DNA from: Toxoplasma gondii ME49 | Lineage: Eukaryota; Apicomplexa; Conoidasida; Eucoccidiorida; Sarcocystidae | Direction: 5' to 3' | NCBI RefSeq assembly: GCF_000006565.2 | Contig: NC_031476.1 | Coordinates: forward strand, 6,170,400-6,234,399 | Length of the DNA: 64,000 nt | The notes under the pieces: generated by a model | Seen by the model: only the letters and a program-made list of their open reading frames with translations | The model's database searches: none | Told to the model about the DNA's origin: nothing | Shown: one piece after another, positions 24,501-35,643 of the stretch | Layout of the letters: each line of letters starts with the position of its first letter | Position numbering within the stretch: position 1 is the first letter of the stretch | Position numbers and translations under genes: made by a program

Positions 24501-25692
24501 GAAGAGTGCATGTGCTTGGGGTCACCGTTAGCGGATTTGCTCCTCGCCTATGCTCGATTGCACACAGAAGACAAGAAAAACGTGTACTAACCACAGGAAA
24601 AGAACAAGTCCGGGGATGTCAATCATGCCAATTACCGTGTAGAGCAAAGCCCTCCCAGCTGGCAACAGTGACCTAAGCGAAAAGCCACCGCTACAGGCAC
24701 CTGCCGACTCCCTCATGTATAGTGCAAAGTGCAAAGCTCAAAGATGTTGTGTGTAGTGAAGGACGCGCTGCACACTCTCCAGAAAGGATATAACCTTTCC
24801 CCGTGGGCAAAGCGGTTCGTGCTGTATTTTGTACTGTAAGTCATAAATTTCTTTGCGTTCCAGTGCCTCGTGATTGATGTAGGGGCCGTGTGTATGTAGA
24901 GTCATAGAACCAAGGACACGCTTAGATTGATGGAGAGTGCGTCACAGGAAGAACGTGTCCTGTACATCTATTGCACTCTGCACTTCGTTTTCGTGTAGTG
25001 ACGTTAAACGTGAAGACTCTACACTCGGAAACCTGATTTCCCTTTGCTGCTTTCTTACTTAAGCAGCCAGCGAAAACAGCTCAAATACTTTTCCTTTTCG
25101 TTGTTCGGGGACTTGAAGATGAATTTGTCGATCAGCGTAACGAGCGGTGTGCCATACACATCACTCTTCTGCAGGTAAAGTGGTCACAGCTCGATTTGCT
25201 ATAGTGTCTTGGACTTGCGTTTTCCAACACCTGCAAGCACTTCCGTTTTGTTTCAAGTAAGGCCATGCCTCGAATATGAGCCAGGTGCAAAAGGTTGACA
25301 GCTGCTTCAACAGGCTTGTCACTCTGACGCAGTCGAAGCTACCTACGGTTTTTCGCTGATGGGTTACAATAGTTCTAACGCGAGTTCCGTATTAACTAGC
25401 CCTCGACCCATTTTTACCAACTCTATGACTTCCTATTCTGTCGAAGCATACAGTTTGCGCAGCATGCATGTATACATACATCTGTACGTTTATCCATATA
25501 TGTGTAGCCCACCTGATCTACGTCTGTGACGCCCGTGTCATATTTTTTCAGTAGGGCATAGTCACCCGCTTCGATAGCTTTCCATTGCCACTCTTCGAGG
25601 GGCAGGCGTGGGGCTGGTCGCCCTCCATTCTCTGGCTTTTGACTCTGACAAATGAGGCTCGGTGGCATATCTCCTGCCTGAAGGTCTTTCAT
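21557..25692 (-). CDS. Ankyrin-like plus BTB/POZ domain protein, ten exons, 414 aa
   Basis: The exons are 25513-25692, 25231-25323, 25059-25168, 24424-24547, 24183-24332, 23715-23867, 23189-23297, 22434-22590, 22140-22203 and 21557-21661. All join in phase and end at a TAG. The start ATG 25692 is in a gccaag context. Residues about 35-150 look like ankyrin repeats: AIEAGDYALLKKYDTGVTDVD, VEAAVNLLHLAHIRGMALL, YGTPLVTLIDKF and LLKRGANPLTVT. A BTB/POZ fold covers about 243-345: DETADVTVMCCNGTVKLHSC, FEAMFTHDMLEKKN, FKNLLYTGCLEEEP, LLDLFELADHYQVQHLCEVL. The tail ends in basic KKRRFSL. BTB proteins usually dimerise and often act as Cullin-3 adaptors, here with ankyrin repeats as the likely substrate-binding part; that role is inference. 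Exon 22140-22203 is supported mainly by phase and by its splice sites. Confidence 0.85.
23011..23032. repeat. (TA)n microsatellite in BTB gene intron
   Basis: Alternating TA run in the intron between exons 22434-22590 and 23189-23297. Confidence 0.75.
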
Positions 25693-27891
25693 CTTGGCTG
25701 AGAAACTGACGCTTTTCGACGACTGTAAATTGTTGTAATGATCAGCTACGGGAATCCCTGTCTCTGGGGAAACAATTTGGTGTGTGCGGTTGCAGGAAAA
25801 ACCAAACAATGCCCCGAAAGTCTACTGAGCGCTGACCTCCAACGGAAAGGTGCTCTGCCCCCTCCCGTGGAAGCTACACGCAAACGCGAAACAATAGCAA
25901 AACAACGTTCCTGTCCGACCGACAACTTGGCTTTAATTTATCAGGAATAGTCAGTTTTGAAACAAGCGCTGCCTCTACAGTTTTACTGCTGTTTTGCAGC
26001 CACTCTGGCAGCCATCGAGAACTCTACGCCGATACACACTCATAGCATGGGGCTAGAGCTTCGATTTCTGAGCAGTCGATCGATGTGCGCCGAGAAGCAC
26101 ACTCAGGACGAAAACAAGAAAGACGTTTCTTCCACTCGTCCAACAGATATCCACGTTGCGATCTCATTCGCGAATAAATACTGCCGCAGAGCTTTAGCAG
26201 TTTTTCGTTGACGAAGCGTTGCAAGACTGCCGCTTTCCGCAGGGTGCCTTCGGGCATGCTGCTAGATGGTGAAACCTGTTTGTTGACGATGGCAGTGTGA
26301 AGTCACTCTTCGTTAGTTGGAATGGAATTGCAAAGGGAACAAAACACGCAGTGCTTGCGGTTATTTCTTGGAGTAATCTGCGAACAGTAACGGAGACGCC
26401 TGACATAGAATTCGGTCGAAGGTACGTTTCATGCCATTGTGGAAGCTAGCGCATTGTGGGAGTCCGTTCATGGAGAAGGAGGCGCTCTTCTTAGAAACCC
26501 AAGATACAGGGTGTATCGCGAGTTGACGACAAACAAATGTGTACACCTGCCACTTCTGATGCTTCTGTAGACCAAGCAGGCGAGACACAAAAGATAGGGC
26601 CCTAGGGCTGCATGCCATCGCTTCTCTCTTCCCTCAGCAGATCCGCTGCTGGTGGGGAAAGGCAACAAACAGAAAGAACTCTCTCTACATTCTACAGAAA
26701 TGTCTGATCTGACGTCAAATTGATTAGAAAACACTGCCGTCACTGAAAGAAATCGACTGTGTTGTCTATTTTGTTGGCAGTGTATGTGATAGTCTGCAGA
26801 AAAACATGGGTGTCTGTAAGCATCGCGTATGGCGAAGCATGTACGCTCTTGCTCTTGCGGCAGCACATGGAAGTACCGGAATAGACAGTCTAACTGTGAA
26901 GAGTCTTCATTCTTACATTTTCGACCAATATTTTTCCACACCCTATAAGCTACAGTAAACGGTCAAAGCCGTACGTCCCTCTCTCGGTTAGTACTCGTCT
27001 ATGAAGAGATGGTTAAATAACGACTGTTTTCTTGGACAGGTATGCTCTCATAGAGAAGCAACGGCGAAAAAAAGGTAGTGCTGTTCCAGGGGAAAGCGGA
27101 AACTCTATCCTTGCCACAAGAGTGTCATTCCTCTACCAACTAACGCGCTGCCTGCATTTACATTCCGCATCAGTTGCATCGCAGTAAGACCACATCCCAT
27201 CTTGCCCCTGGCTCTTCTCATCTGCGCAACCTATGTTTCCAAAACCGCAGCTTCTCTGAAATGGCTGGCTGGTGAGAAAATCTCTTCCGTATTGGGAGCA
27301 GATGTTGTGTCACGGGTACCCCACGCCCTCTTTCCCCTGCAGCGGTTATCGGGTTGCAGCCCCTGGGTATGTTCCGACAGCTGCGCCAGATTAGCTTCTT
27401 GCCTTGCTGTTTTCTTCGAAGCGTCGTGCCGCTAGTTCTCCATGGAATAGAATCTATAAAAGCGAAAGAAGTTATCAGAGAAAAGACAAATCACTCACTG
27501 GATTCATCTGCAGCAGAAACGCACGATTTGCTGCACAGCAGTGGAACTGTCTACCGCAGCATGCGCCCCGAACGAGACACCTGGTTCTCTTACACGGTTA
27601 TCGTAAGTTGTCAGTTCCCCGTGACTTATTGACAGTGGGAAAGCACGGCGCGAACAAACCCTACGTTGGTCAACTGGTCAGCCGTATTCATGCCTCATGT
27701 TTTATGGCGCTCTCACAGCATCTTTCACTGAAGCGGGTTGACCCTTTACTCTCTAGAACATACAGCACAGTTTTCAGGACAAAGCAATTCTTACGGTATA
27801 GATTCAAGTACAATGGGCACACTATGGTTCCTTGGAACCCTGGGAATTAGAGAATTATGAGTCTCTGCTCTCTCTTCAGGCATTTTTTCAG
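25693..27891. other. Upstream region of the ankyrin-BTB gene, no gene seen
   Basis: Frames of up to 157 codons occur (26468-26941 minus, 27404-27850 plus) but have no recognisable domain, signal peptide or splice continuity. The stretch should contain the promoter of the ankyrin-BTB gene and the 3' UTR of the secreted gene at 27892-30080. Confidence 0.4.
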
Positions 27892-30080
27892 TCAAGTCAA
27901 CATGTCCCGCAGCGTTGTAATGAGATTCAAGAACGGTCCGCTTCCCGATATCTCTTGCCGTGCAGTATTTTCTTTCTCTCTGGAAAAACTTGTGGAGTGA
28001 CGCCCAAAAATGGGACTGTCTAGCAAACCAGCCGCGCCAGCACCGACAGATGGCACCATCATGCTGTTCTGATCGAGCTGAGGGTCAACAATCGTTTTGT
28101 CGGTAGCCGGTCCCGTGTTTGAGAATATTCCGCGGAGAGTTGGCGTCGGATGAGCAGACGGTACCTTCTTGTCAGTGTACGCCATAGCCTGCAAAGGACC
28201 ACCAGGACCACCAAACAGCCAATGTCTTGGTAAATTCGGACATACCAGTTGTGCTAGAGAGGTCGCTACCACCACAACGCTTTGCAGTAATTCTTTCCAA
28301 AACCATCCAAGCTGTGAATCGAGTAACACTTGTTTGGTTGTCCTCTCTGTGGGTACACGCACCTTGAGCGACGTGTCCTCGACTGCTCTGGGCGTCTGAA
28401 CTGTCACGGTCTGGGACAAAGAAGATGAGGGCTGGAATTCAAATTGGCCTCTAGTCGTCCTCAAATCTGGTCCGGCCTCAGGTTGCTGCACAAACCGCCC
28501 TATATATTGCGACTGGTTGACAGAGGTCGTAGCCGTAGTTGTGGCGGAGATCAATCGCTTTTCCAACGTGCTCGGAACTTCTTGCCGCGATTCCGAGTAC
28601 GCAACCTGCGCCAAAGGCATCTGAACATTACTGTACTCTATGCTCTGTGCCTGTGGTGGAGGAGGTTGCCGGTATGTTTGAGGCTGGGCAGGGGCGCTGA
28701 GTGCAGAGCGTCTATCTTCCGTTGGTCTTCCATAATTCGTGCTTTGTGTTCCTCCTGCTGCAAACAGAGGTGTATTTTGTATTGTTAGCGGAGGTTTGTG
28801 GCTCGGTAGTGTCGTAAACGTTTGGTCTTCGAAGAGTTGTGGGTACCGAGACGCAAGTCTTTCTAGCAATTCGGATGCCTCAGTATCGTCTGTGGTGTCT
28901 TCGGGTACCGGCTGGTCATAAACCTGGGGTCCCAACTGATTCCAGAAATCCAGCCACTCCTCAAAGGCGACGTCCTTCCGAAACTCCTCAATCTGCTTGT
29001 TTAAGGCCAGCTGCTGCATGAGCAGCTTGTGCTCTAAGATGGCCTGCTCAATCTGAAGGTTCTTTTGTATCTGTTCTTGAATTTGAACAGGTAGTGAAGT
29101 TACCAGTCCCTCGAATGGAAGATTGAGGGAAGCGTCGGCGTCGGAGAGGCCACTTACACGCCCAACGAAAGAGGCGCTTGACGCCTGCTGAATCAGCGAG
29201 CCTTGCGTTCCGCTGCTGACGTCATTGGTACATCCGCGAGCATTTGGTTGCTCGCTACACAGTACCTTTGAGACTGGCACAGTGGCACTCGCAAAGTTGT
29301 AGGATCCCTGGAAGCCCTCTGCCAGTCGTTCTCGCAGTCGTTCCAGCTTGTCGTGTAGAATCCCATATAATGCCGCATTCTCAACGCTATTGGGGAGATC
29401 ACTGACTGAGGCAATGTCTTGAATCGTTTGTTGCACGCGTTCCCAGTCTAGCAGCTTCTTCAAACTGGACTCTGCATCCACGGTTTGTCCCACAGACGGC
29501 GGGACGCTTACCGAATCCATCAGATTGGTATATACAGACGAATCTTCTTCACCAAGGTGACGGACGGAAACTGGAGACGTCGCTGCAGTCTGGCCGCACC
29601 GGGGAACGGCTGAAGAAGACCGCAGTTTAGGAGCACAAAAAATACAACACCTGCACACAACTACATTAGACCAAAGACACGCCCACTACACATGATGTAC
29701 TCACGAACGGGTAAGTTTCAACTGTTCAGTGACTGTTGCATGAAATGTTTCATGAAATGCACGTCTCAGAGGCACCGTCGCTTAAAATGTTCCGGAAATT
29801 TTACGTCCACGGAAGCTCTATTTCCTCTGCTGCACCTTTCCCCCAGAGCTTCTGCTTGCAAGGGACACATCAAAAGCGATGGAGAATAATAGAGACATTT
29901 TGAGTCAAATGGAGAGCAGGCAGACGGCACTTTGTAGCAGTGGCGCGGCTCCTTACCTGTGTTGGCGCTGACGTTGTGAAGCACAAATAACAGCGAGACT
30001 GCAACGCGCAGCGTTTTCCCGCGAAGCAATGGAGGTGGCCAGTGAAGGTCATATGTGTGGTTTCGAATAAAGTCAACCAT
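27892..30080 (-). CDS. Secreted coiled-coil protein with C-terminal membrane segment, two exons, 613 aa
   Basis: I do not recognise the family. Exon 1 (29957-30080) encodes an N-terminus with a hydrophobic core, LRVAVSLLFVLHNVSA, read as a signal peptide preceded by about 25 polar residues. Exon 2 (27892-29609) follows in phase 1 after a ttcttcag acceptor. Residues about 85-140 are helical. A Gln/Glu/Leu-rich coiled coil lies at about 215-258 (QIQEQIQKNLQIEQ and following). A Pro/Gln/Ser/Thr-rich disordered region covers about 290-470. A single hydrophobic helix lies at about 480-498 (LLQSVVVVATSLAQLV), followed by a Gly/Pro-rich tail of 115 residues. Signal peptide, disorder, coiled coil and one late TM helix are typical of dense-granule proteins that insert into the parasitophorous vacuole membrane; this is inference from layout only. 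An earlier acceptor at about 29651 would break the frame and was not used. Confidence 0.75.
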
Positions 30081-31887
30081 ATCGGATGCACGCTTTCGTG
30101 AGTGAGGAAGTCCAATGTGGTCCTGCTGCTTGTTAGAACAGCACGCATGTAAGCCCAAACGATACGGAAACAGAGAGACCGATATTAACTTTTTCACACC
30201 GACACTGCACGATTTTGGCAAAAACTCAAACGATTTCCTTATGAAGGGCAAGACCAAAGGCGACTTTTACATCGTCCTTCTACGCCTATATCGAAACAGC
30301 AAAGCAGCCCGTGGCTGTAAAAACGCAAGACAGCGAGCTTTTACTGTCTTGCTCCCTGTGGGTACACTCCAGGGTGAACTCGATGGCGTCTGTAATTGAT
30401 TATTCTCTGCATACGCGACGCTTGCCTCACTGACAATACATGCAGTCTCTTGTGTGCCGTCCCGTGGGAGGCAGAGAAAAGGCGAGAGAGCGGCTGCAGC
30501 GCTTTCGTGAAGGTGGTGGTCTGGTCACTGTCTACCTTAACAGCACTAAATTAGACAACAACGTTATAATTCACTCATAAAGAAATCTATCGGTGCAAGA
30601 ACTCAAAAAGCTCAATCGATTATCGTTTTCTTCGGTGAGTTGTGCCGTTGTCTGAGGGAGCGTGAGCGGCAGACTACGTGGAATACCCAAACATCTCGAG
30701 GTGTATTACACGAGTCTGTTAGCTGCTGTGTCTGGTCTGAAAAACGCTGCTGCCATTGAGTACCAGACGACCTTAGAGGCACAAAATAACTAAAACTGTA
30801 GGACAATCGTGGAAGCGGACCTGTGCTTGTTCAGCATAGCGGATCACCCAGATTCGTTCTGGTTTTCCCGTGTCTACGGAGATGTAGGACGAAGTGTGTC
30901 AACACCATAGCAGCGGTGTGCTAAGAAAAGAAAGGAGGCTGGTCACAATCTAGGTCATGGTAGAGAACTGCTTGTCGAACGGGCTATCAAAGAAAGGCGA
31001 CAGTCCCGGCAACAGAGCGAATTATTTTGCTGGGTGTCTACCTCGCGGACTACACCGATTCTCCACCGTGACGCATTATCGAAAAAGAATTGGGGATATC
31101 AAACAATTCCGACTTCACTGTCCCGTAGAGCTGTGATGCATTGCTCTGTGTCGACACTTTGACCACGCCGAGCACAGCGTCTGTGACATCCCGTGCAAAA
31201 CTCCTTCGCCACGGTCTTCTTCGCAGCTGCTGGAACGGCATTACTAGGTACCTGTTGCGTTTCTTTACCGACAAAGTAAAGGTTTGAGTAGCACACTTTT
31301 GGAAATCACTTCTCCGGTTGCTGTCCTCTCAAAGATATCGGCATTGCGCATCAGCACCCGATGTGCAGCAGTCGATAACAGGGATGCTGAAGTCGAGGGG
31401 AGTCCACACTGTTAAACCCGCTCGTTTGTGTGAGATCAAAGAATGAAATCTCATGTATTTTTCCGAGAATCAGACGTGAAAAAGGTAGAACTACGGGAAG
31501 GTAATGTTTTTCTTCGTCTCCTCTGAAGCGCATGCAGTGGTGCTAGGCACACGCTCGAGTATCAACGCCAGCGGCAGATGTGCCGCTGCTTCCACGACAA
31601 CAGGGCTAAGTGAGACTTCATAGACATTTCAGACCCCAGTTCCCCGTCTTTTTGGGGGACATGGAAGGTCAGCAAGAGCAGCGATCCATGCTCCTTTGTC
31701 TTTCCCCATTTATGTCTCGTCGAAGGAGATGCGCGAGTCCGCTCCGTAACCGCTCCCGTCCCGTGTGCCGGATTGGCGCAGATGTGTGCCTCTTATTTGG
31801 TTGCGGCCGTTGAATATCCTTTTCCCCAAATGTCGTGATTCAGGCTGCAATAGTTTCAGTGTTGGACTTCTATTTTGGGCGATTGCC
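30081..31887. other. Divergent promoter region between the secreted gene and IPK
   Basis: The two flanking genes are transcribed away from each other, so both promoters should lie here. I see no supported coding exon. Frames of 60-94 codons are unremarkable. Confidence 0.45.
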
Positions 31888-33625
31888 ATGGAAGATCCAA
31901 CAGCTGAACCGTCAGTCTCTAGGCCAGCGTTTTTGCCAGGCCCCGGAGTACACGCGTCGATCTCTGCTCTTCCTGGTGGTCACGTCGCTGCTAGATGTAG
32001 TCATGCTAGGACTTGGCCTACAGAAAGCGAAGCCGAACCAGGCAATTTGCATGCAATCCTAGCAGGAGGCCATTCGAAGAATTTCCAGTTCTCACGGGAC
32101 GGGTTGCACGTCACGAAGTGGACCAACCCCGGTGAGATAGTTTTCTATCGTTGGCTCTACGGTCTTGCTGGCACGCCTCTTGCCCAACATCCGAGTATCT
32201 GTCACGAGGAAAACGGTAGTGTCTCCATCGAAAGTCACTTGTGTGACCGCTCACAAAACCAGGCAATGTGCAGGAACGAAAAGCCATCGTGGTCACTCGC
32301 GACTGCACGGTTTTCCGGTGAAACTTCGGGCGCTAATGAGCAATCCCCTCGCCAGCGTCGGGTTTCCACTGACAGGGAATTTGGAATTGCGTGCTCACAC
32401 AACTCAGAGGAAACGGAAGACGCTTCTCACTTCTCCGAACGTGCTTCTCTGGAGAAGGAATGGACCGGGAACGCAAAAGTGGTAGAGAGACAGGCGCGAG
32501 CTCTGAAACCGTGGATTCCTGACGCCGTTTGTACCTCGTTCGCTACTGAGGAAGTTTCAGGTGGAGTCCCAGATGAATCAACTGACACTGCAAAAGCCAA
32601 ACTCCGCGGTGATGGGCGGAAACGAGGGATTCTCGTCCTCGCTAACATTCTCCAGGGCATGCGACGGCCTGTTATTATAGATCTGAAAATGGGTAGGCAA
32701 CAACGCGACGGTGACTGCAGTTTTATTCGTGTCCTCAACATGGCGTTGTTGAAGATAGTTTATCGTGGGTCTTCGTTTGCGTTGAGGCTCAGAAAGGTGG
32801 TCCGCCTGTTTCGGTGTACTAAGAGTGGCTGTTACGTACGCCAGCACGTCGAGAATTTGGTACGCGGTGGTAAACAGAAACGCGGTACTCTATCCCACTG
32901 CACCTGCTGACAGGGGCCGCGATCCGGTCGTGAAGATGAACGTTTCCGCAGGGCGTCAAAACTCACTGTTCGCTAATCTTTCCAAAGTGACACAAAGTGG
33001 CTGTTTAACCGAAGCGCATGCATGTGCATGTTTCCGTTTGCCAGGCACCCGGACCTACAGCGATAAGGCTTCGCCCGAAAAGCGTGCGCGAGCCAAAAGG
33101 TATGCAGAGGAACGCGGGAGTGCGTCACTAGGCATGGCGTTTTGCGGCCTTTCTGCCCAACGCGAGGACGGAACCGTGGTGACAGTTGATGGCGGGTCTC
33201 GAGCAGCAAAGAACTACCGGCATCCGAAGACGCTCGAAGATTTTGTGGCACTCCTCAAGTCGTTTCTCAGTTTCGTGGGCGTGGAAACTCTTAGAAAGGA
33301 CGTTGCCGCCTCGCTGTTGTGCCAGCTTGGGGAACTTGAGTCGGTGCTTGAGCAGTTCACGATTGCGAATTTCTACGGGAGCAGCGTTCTGCTCGCCTAC
33401 GACGCTATAGCCGCGGCAGACAGCTCGAATGTAGGTGGCGGGGTGGACGCGCGATCCGCAAGGCCGCAAGTGAAACTGGTCGATTTCGCTCATGTGACAA
33501 TCATGCCTGAGAACCCCGATCTGGCTGGACTCCTCTTCGGGCTGAGGCACCTTCAAAACGCACTGCGGCAGGCCGCCGCGAGCTCCGCGTCAAAGGACCA
33601 TTTTTTTCTAGAGGAAAGGGAATAA
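31888..33625 (+). CDS. Inositol polyphosphate kinase (IPK family), two exons, 461 aa
   Basis: This belongs to the IPMK/IP3K/IP6K family, which phosphorylates soluble inositol phosphates with ATP. The exons are 31888-32692 and 33045-33625, joined in phase 1 exactly inside the signature motif. The N-lobe has LAGGHSKNFQF, a candidate ATP-site Lys in HVTKW and the EIVFYRWLYG helix. The family motif PxxxDxKxG reads PVIIDLKMG, with Asp265 and Lys267 (residues 261-269), followed by TRTYSDKASPEKRARAKRYAE. NFYGSSVLLAYD corresponds to the SSLL block, and LVDFAH (Asp415) to the metal-binding IDF motif. An insert of about 140 mostly polar residues (about 110-250) separates the N-lobe from the signature. 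ATG 31888 (gattgccATGg) was chosen. An ATG 41 codons upstream is in frame but adds only an odd hydrophobic leader. Which IPK subtype it is cannot be told by eye. Confidence 0.88.
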
Positions 33626-33884
33626 TAAGTGCCGACGCAGCGTTCAGAAGCAGAAATGTACAACGAGTCGGTATACATGTATCACCAGTTTTTGTCCATT
33701 GCTCAAGCTTTGTTTGTGTCATTGTACCCCGAAGGGAACATCTCACCTGCTCCCCTAGAAATGCGGTGCAGGCAGGGTCTTGTTGCTCCACACGTCCGCA
33801 GGAACGCATTTTTTTGCTGAAGGTCTCGGTGACGCGCAGACGGTTTCCAAAGCGCACTTCTCCCCCAATATCTTTTGAATAATT

Positions 33885-34560
33885 TCAAGAAGTTCTCTCT
33901 TGTGTCGAGCAGTCAGGTTGCAAAAAAACAAGAAAGCGACGCTCCGGGGTACCCCACGAGCGATTTTTCGTGCCTGCAAGCGCTCTCTCGGCGGGAGGCG
34001 GAGCAATTTTGTCACACTGTTGTAGGTCACTCCCCCCTTTGATTTTTTTATACAACACAAAGTGGCTAGTCACTAATTTGAGTGAGCTAGTGATTGTTGC
34101 TAGAGAACGCATAACACATCTGTCTGTGGCCAACTCATAAAACGCCAGGACCGACCAGATGCCGCTTGTTAGTGAAGACAACGTAGTCAACGCACTTGCA
34201 CAGCTGATCAACGCGGACCTGAGACTCTAGATGAAACCAGAACACACAAAAAAGGCCCTGCCTTGCTAGAACAACTCTCGGTAGTGTCGTCCGTCTCCAT
34301 AAATTCCCCTCGAACTCTACTGTAGCCGGGTACGACCCATAAATCCCAAACGTGTAAACTCCTCTTCCCAAGTGACCAAAACACCTGCATTTTTGCATGC
34401 GCGGTACCCAGTAGGGAGACGTATTTGTTGATAATTACCTGTAGCGCCATATGTAATCGGCAAAAACTGCAGTGAATTACCTCTGAAGAAGATCTCTATT
34501 GATTTTCAGTGGTCCTATGTTGAAAAACGTACCATATGCAAGTTCGACGTATTTGTAAAA
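33885..34560 (-). CDS. Unrecognised hydrophobic protein, C-terminal exons only
   Basis: Four exons chain in phase: 34533-34560, 34439-34466, 34321-34384 and 33885-34226. The first two are only 28 nt each. They encode FYKYVELAYG, VFADYIWRY and RCFGHLGRGVYTFGIYGSYPAT, then a helical, hydrophobic segment (SLRSALISCASALTTL..., IWSVLAFYELATD) and a polar tail ending at TGA 33885. The last acceptor follows a very strong pyrimidine tract. The start and N-terminal exons were not found; the frame upstream of 34560 has no ATG before a stop. The mix of short amphipathic helices and Gly/Tyr-rich turns could suit a membrane-remodelling or organelle membrane protein, but no family is claimed. An unspliced alternative reads through 34135-34384. 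Confidence 0.4.
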
Positions 34561-35643
34561 CTGCGATTGCGTGACCGGACCAGTAGATCGTGCATGCACA
34601 CAGGTCTCGGAAGACACATGCGAACGCTTCTCAGTAGGCGATATTTCAACGAAAAAACAAAGCGAGTCCTTTTTCTGCAGCAATCTCTCACAACTTTCCG
34701 TTCGTACGGGATCTCTGCACAGAACTGGACGGTCGCCAGAATGAAGGTCTCTTCCTTTTCGCCGGTGGGGCGCGAAAGGCAAGCAGAGTTTTGCCGTGTT
34801 GCAAGTCGCGTTCTCGCGGTTTCGGTGTGAAAAACGAGGAGTTGCTTCGCGTCTCTTCCCTTAGACGATTAGATTACCGAATTTCGATGTACCGCACTTT
34901 GCCTTATAAGCGCGGAAGCTCGGTCGTCCGCGACCCTGCGGCTACCATACAAATTCGTTTTCCAGTTACTTCTGTAACCGCAAAGTCGTGTGCTGTTCAT
35001 TTCGACTTTCTACTCCGTGTCTTGCACTGTCGCCCGTCTTCGAGTGTCTTAAATTGGCTGCGCGACCTTCGTCTCTCATGACCGAGCAAATATGTGTAGG
35101 TCGCGAAGCGCCGGATAACGACACTTATGCAGGGCACTCTTAAACAGCGGACGAGAATGGTTAAACTGTGGCAAGCGCCTCTGATTTTTACGTTTGTAGT
35201 TCCAACGGACCCTTTCTCTGCGGCCACTAGTCAGTGGCAGTTGTCCAAAGTTTCTTTCTTCACTTCCCGCGTACTCTGTGTCGCGCTCCTCGTTTTTGGG
35301 TCCTTCGCTCCCTGTCTACGGCGTGAGCACGCGCCGAGCCACAAGGCGTTTTAAACAGTCAAAGCGTGGAAAGACGCCAATAGTTTGTGTGTAACTTGAT
35401 TCCTTCTCCGCGGATGTGTTAGGGAGCAAACGTAGACCGCGTCGATCCCTGAGTCGCGCTCTTCTCGATGGCGACATGCAGAGACTCCTTTTTTCTCGAG
35501 GTGCGCGATCACTTTGTTCTGGGCGGAGTTCTTGCGTGATCTATCCCACTCAAGCAGAGGCCGGAACAGCGATCTATGAAATGTTTGATGGACTCTTCCG
35601 TCTTTAACAATTTGGCTTTTCTCAGCGCGAAAAGGAGAAAGAA
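34561..35643. other. Divergent region upstream of IMP protease
   Basis: This should contain the missing N-terminal exon(s) of the minus-strand gene ending at 33885 and the IMP promoter. Short frames on both strands (for example 34997-35227 minus and 35127-35354 plus) are not supported by splice phase or domain. Confidence 0.35.

Noticed and set aside
27404..27850. 148-codon plus frame
   Set aside because: Arg/His/Ser-rich with no domain or splice continuity; it lies in an otherwise non-coding gap.
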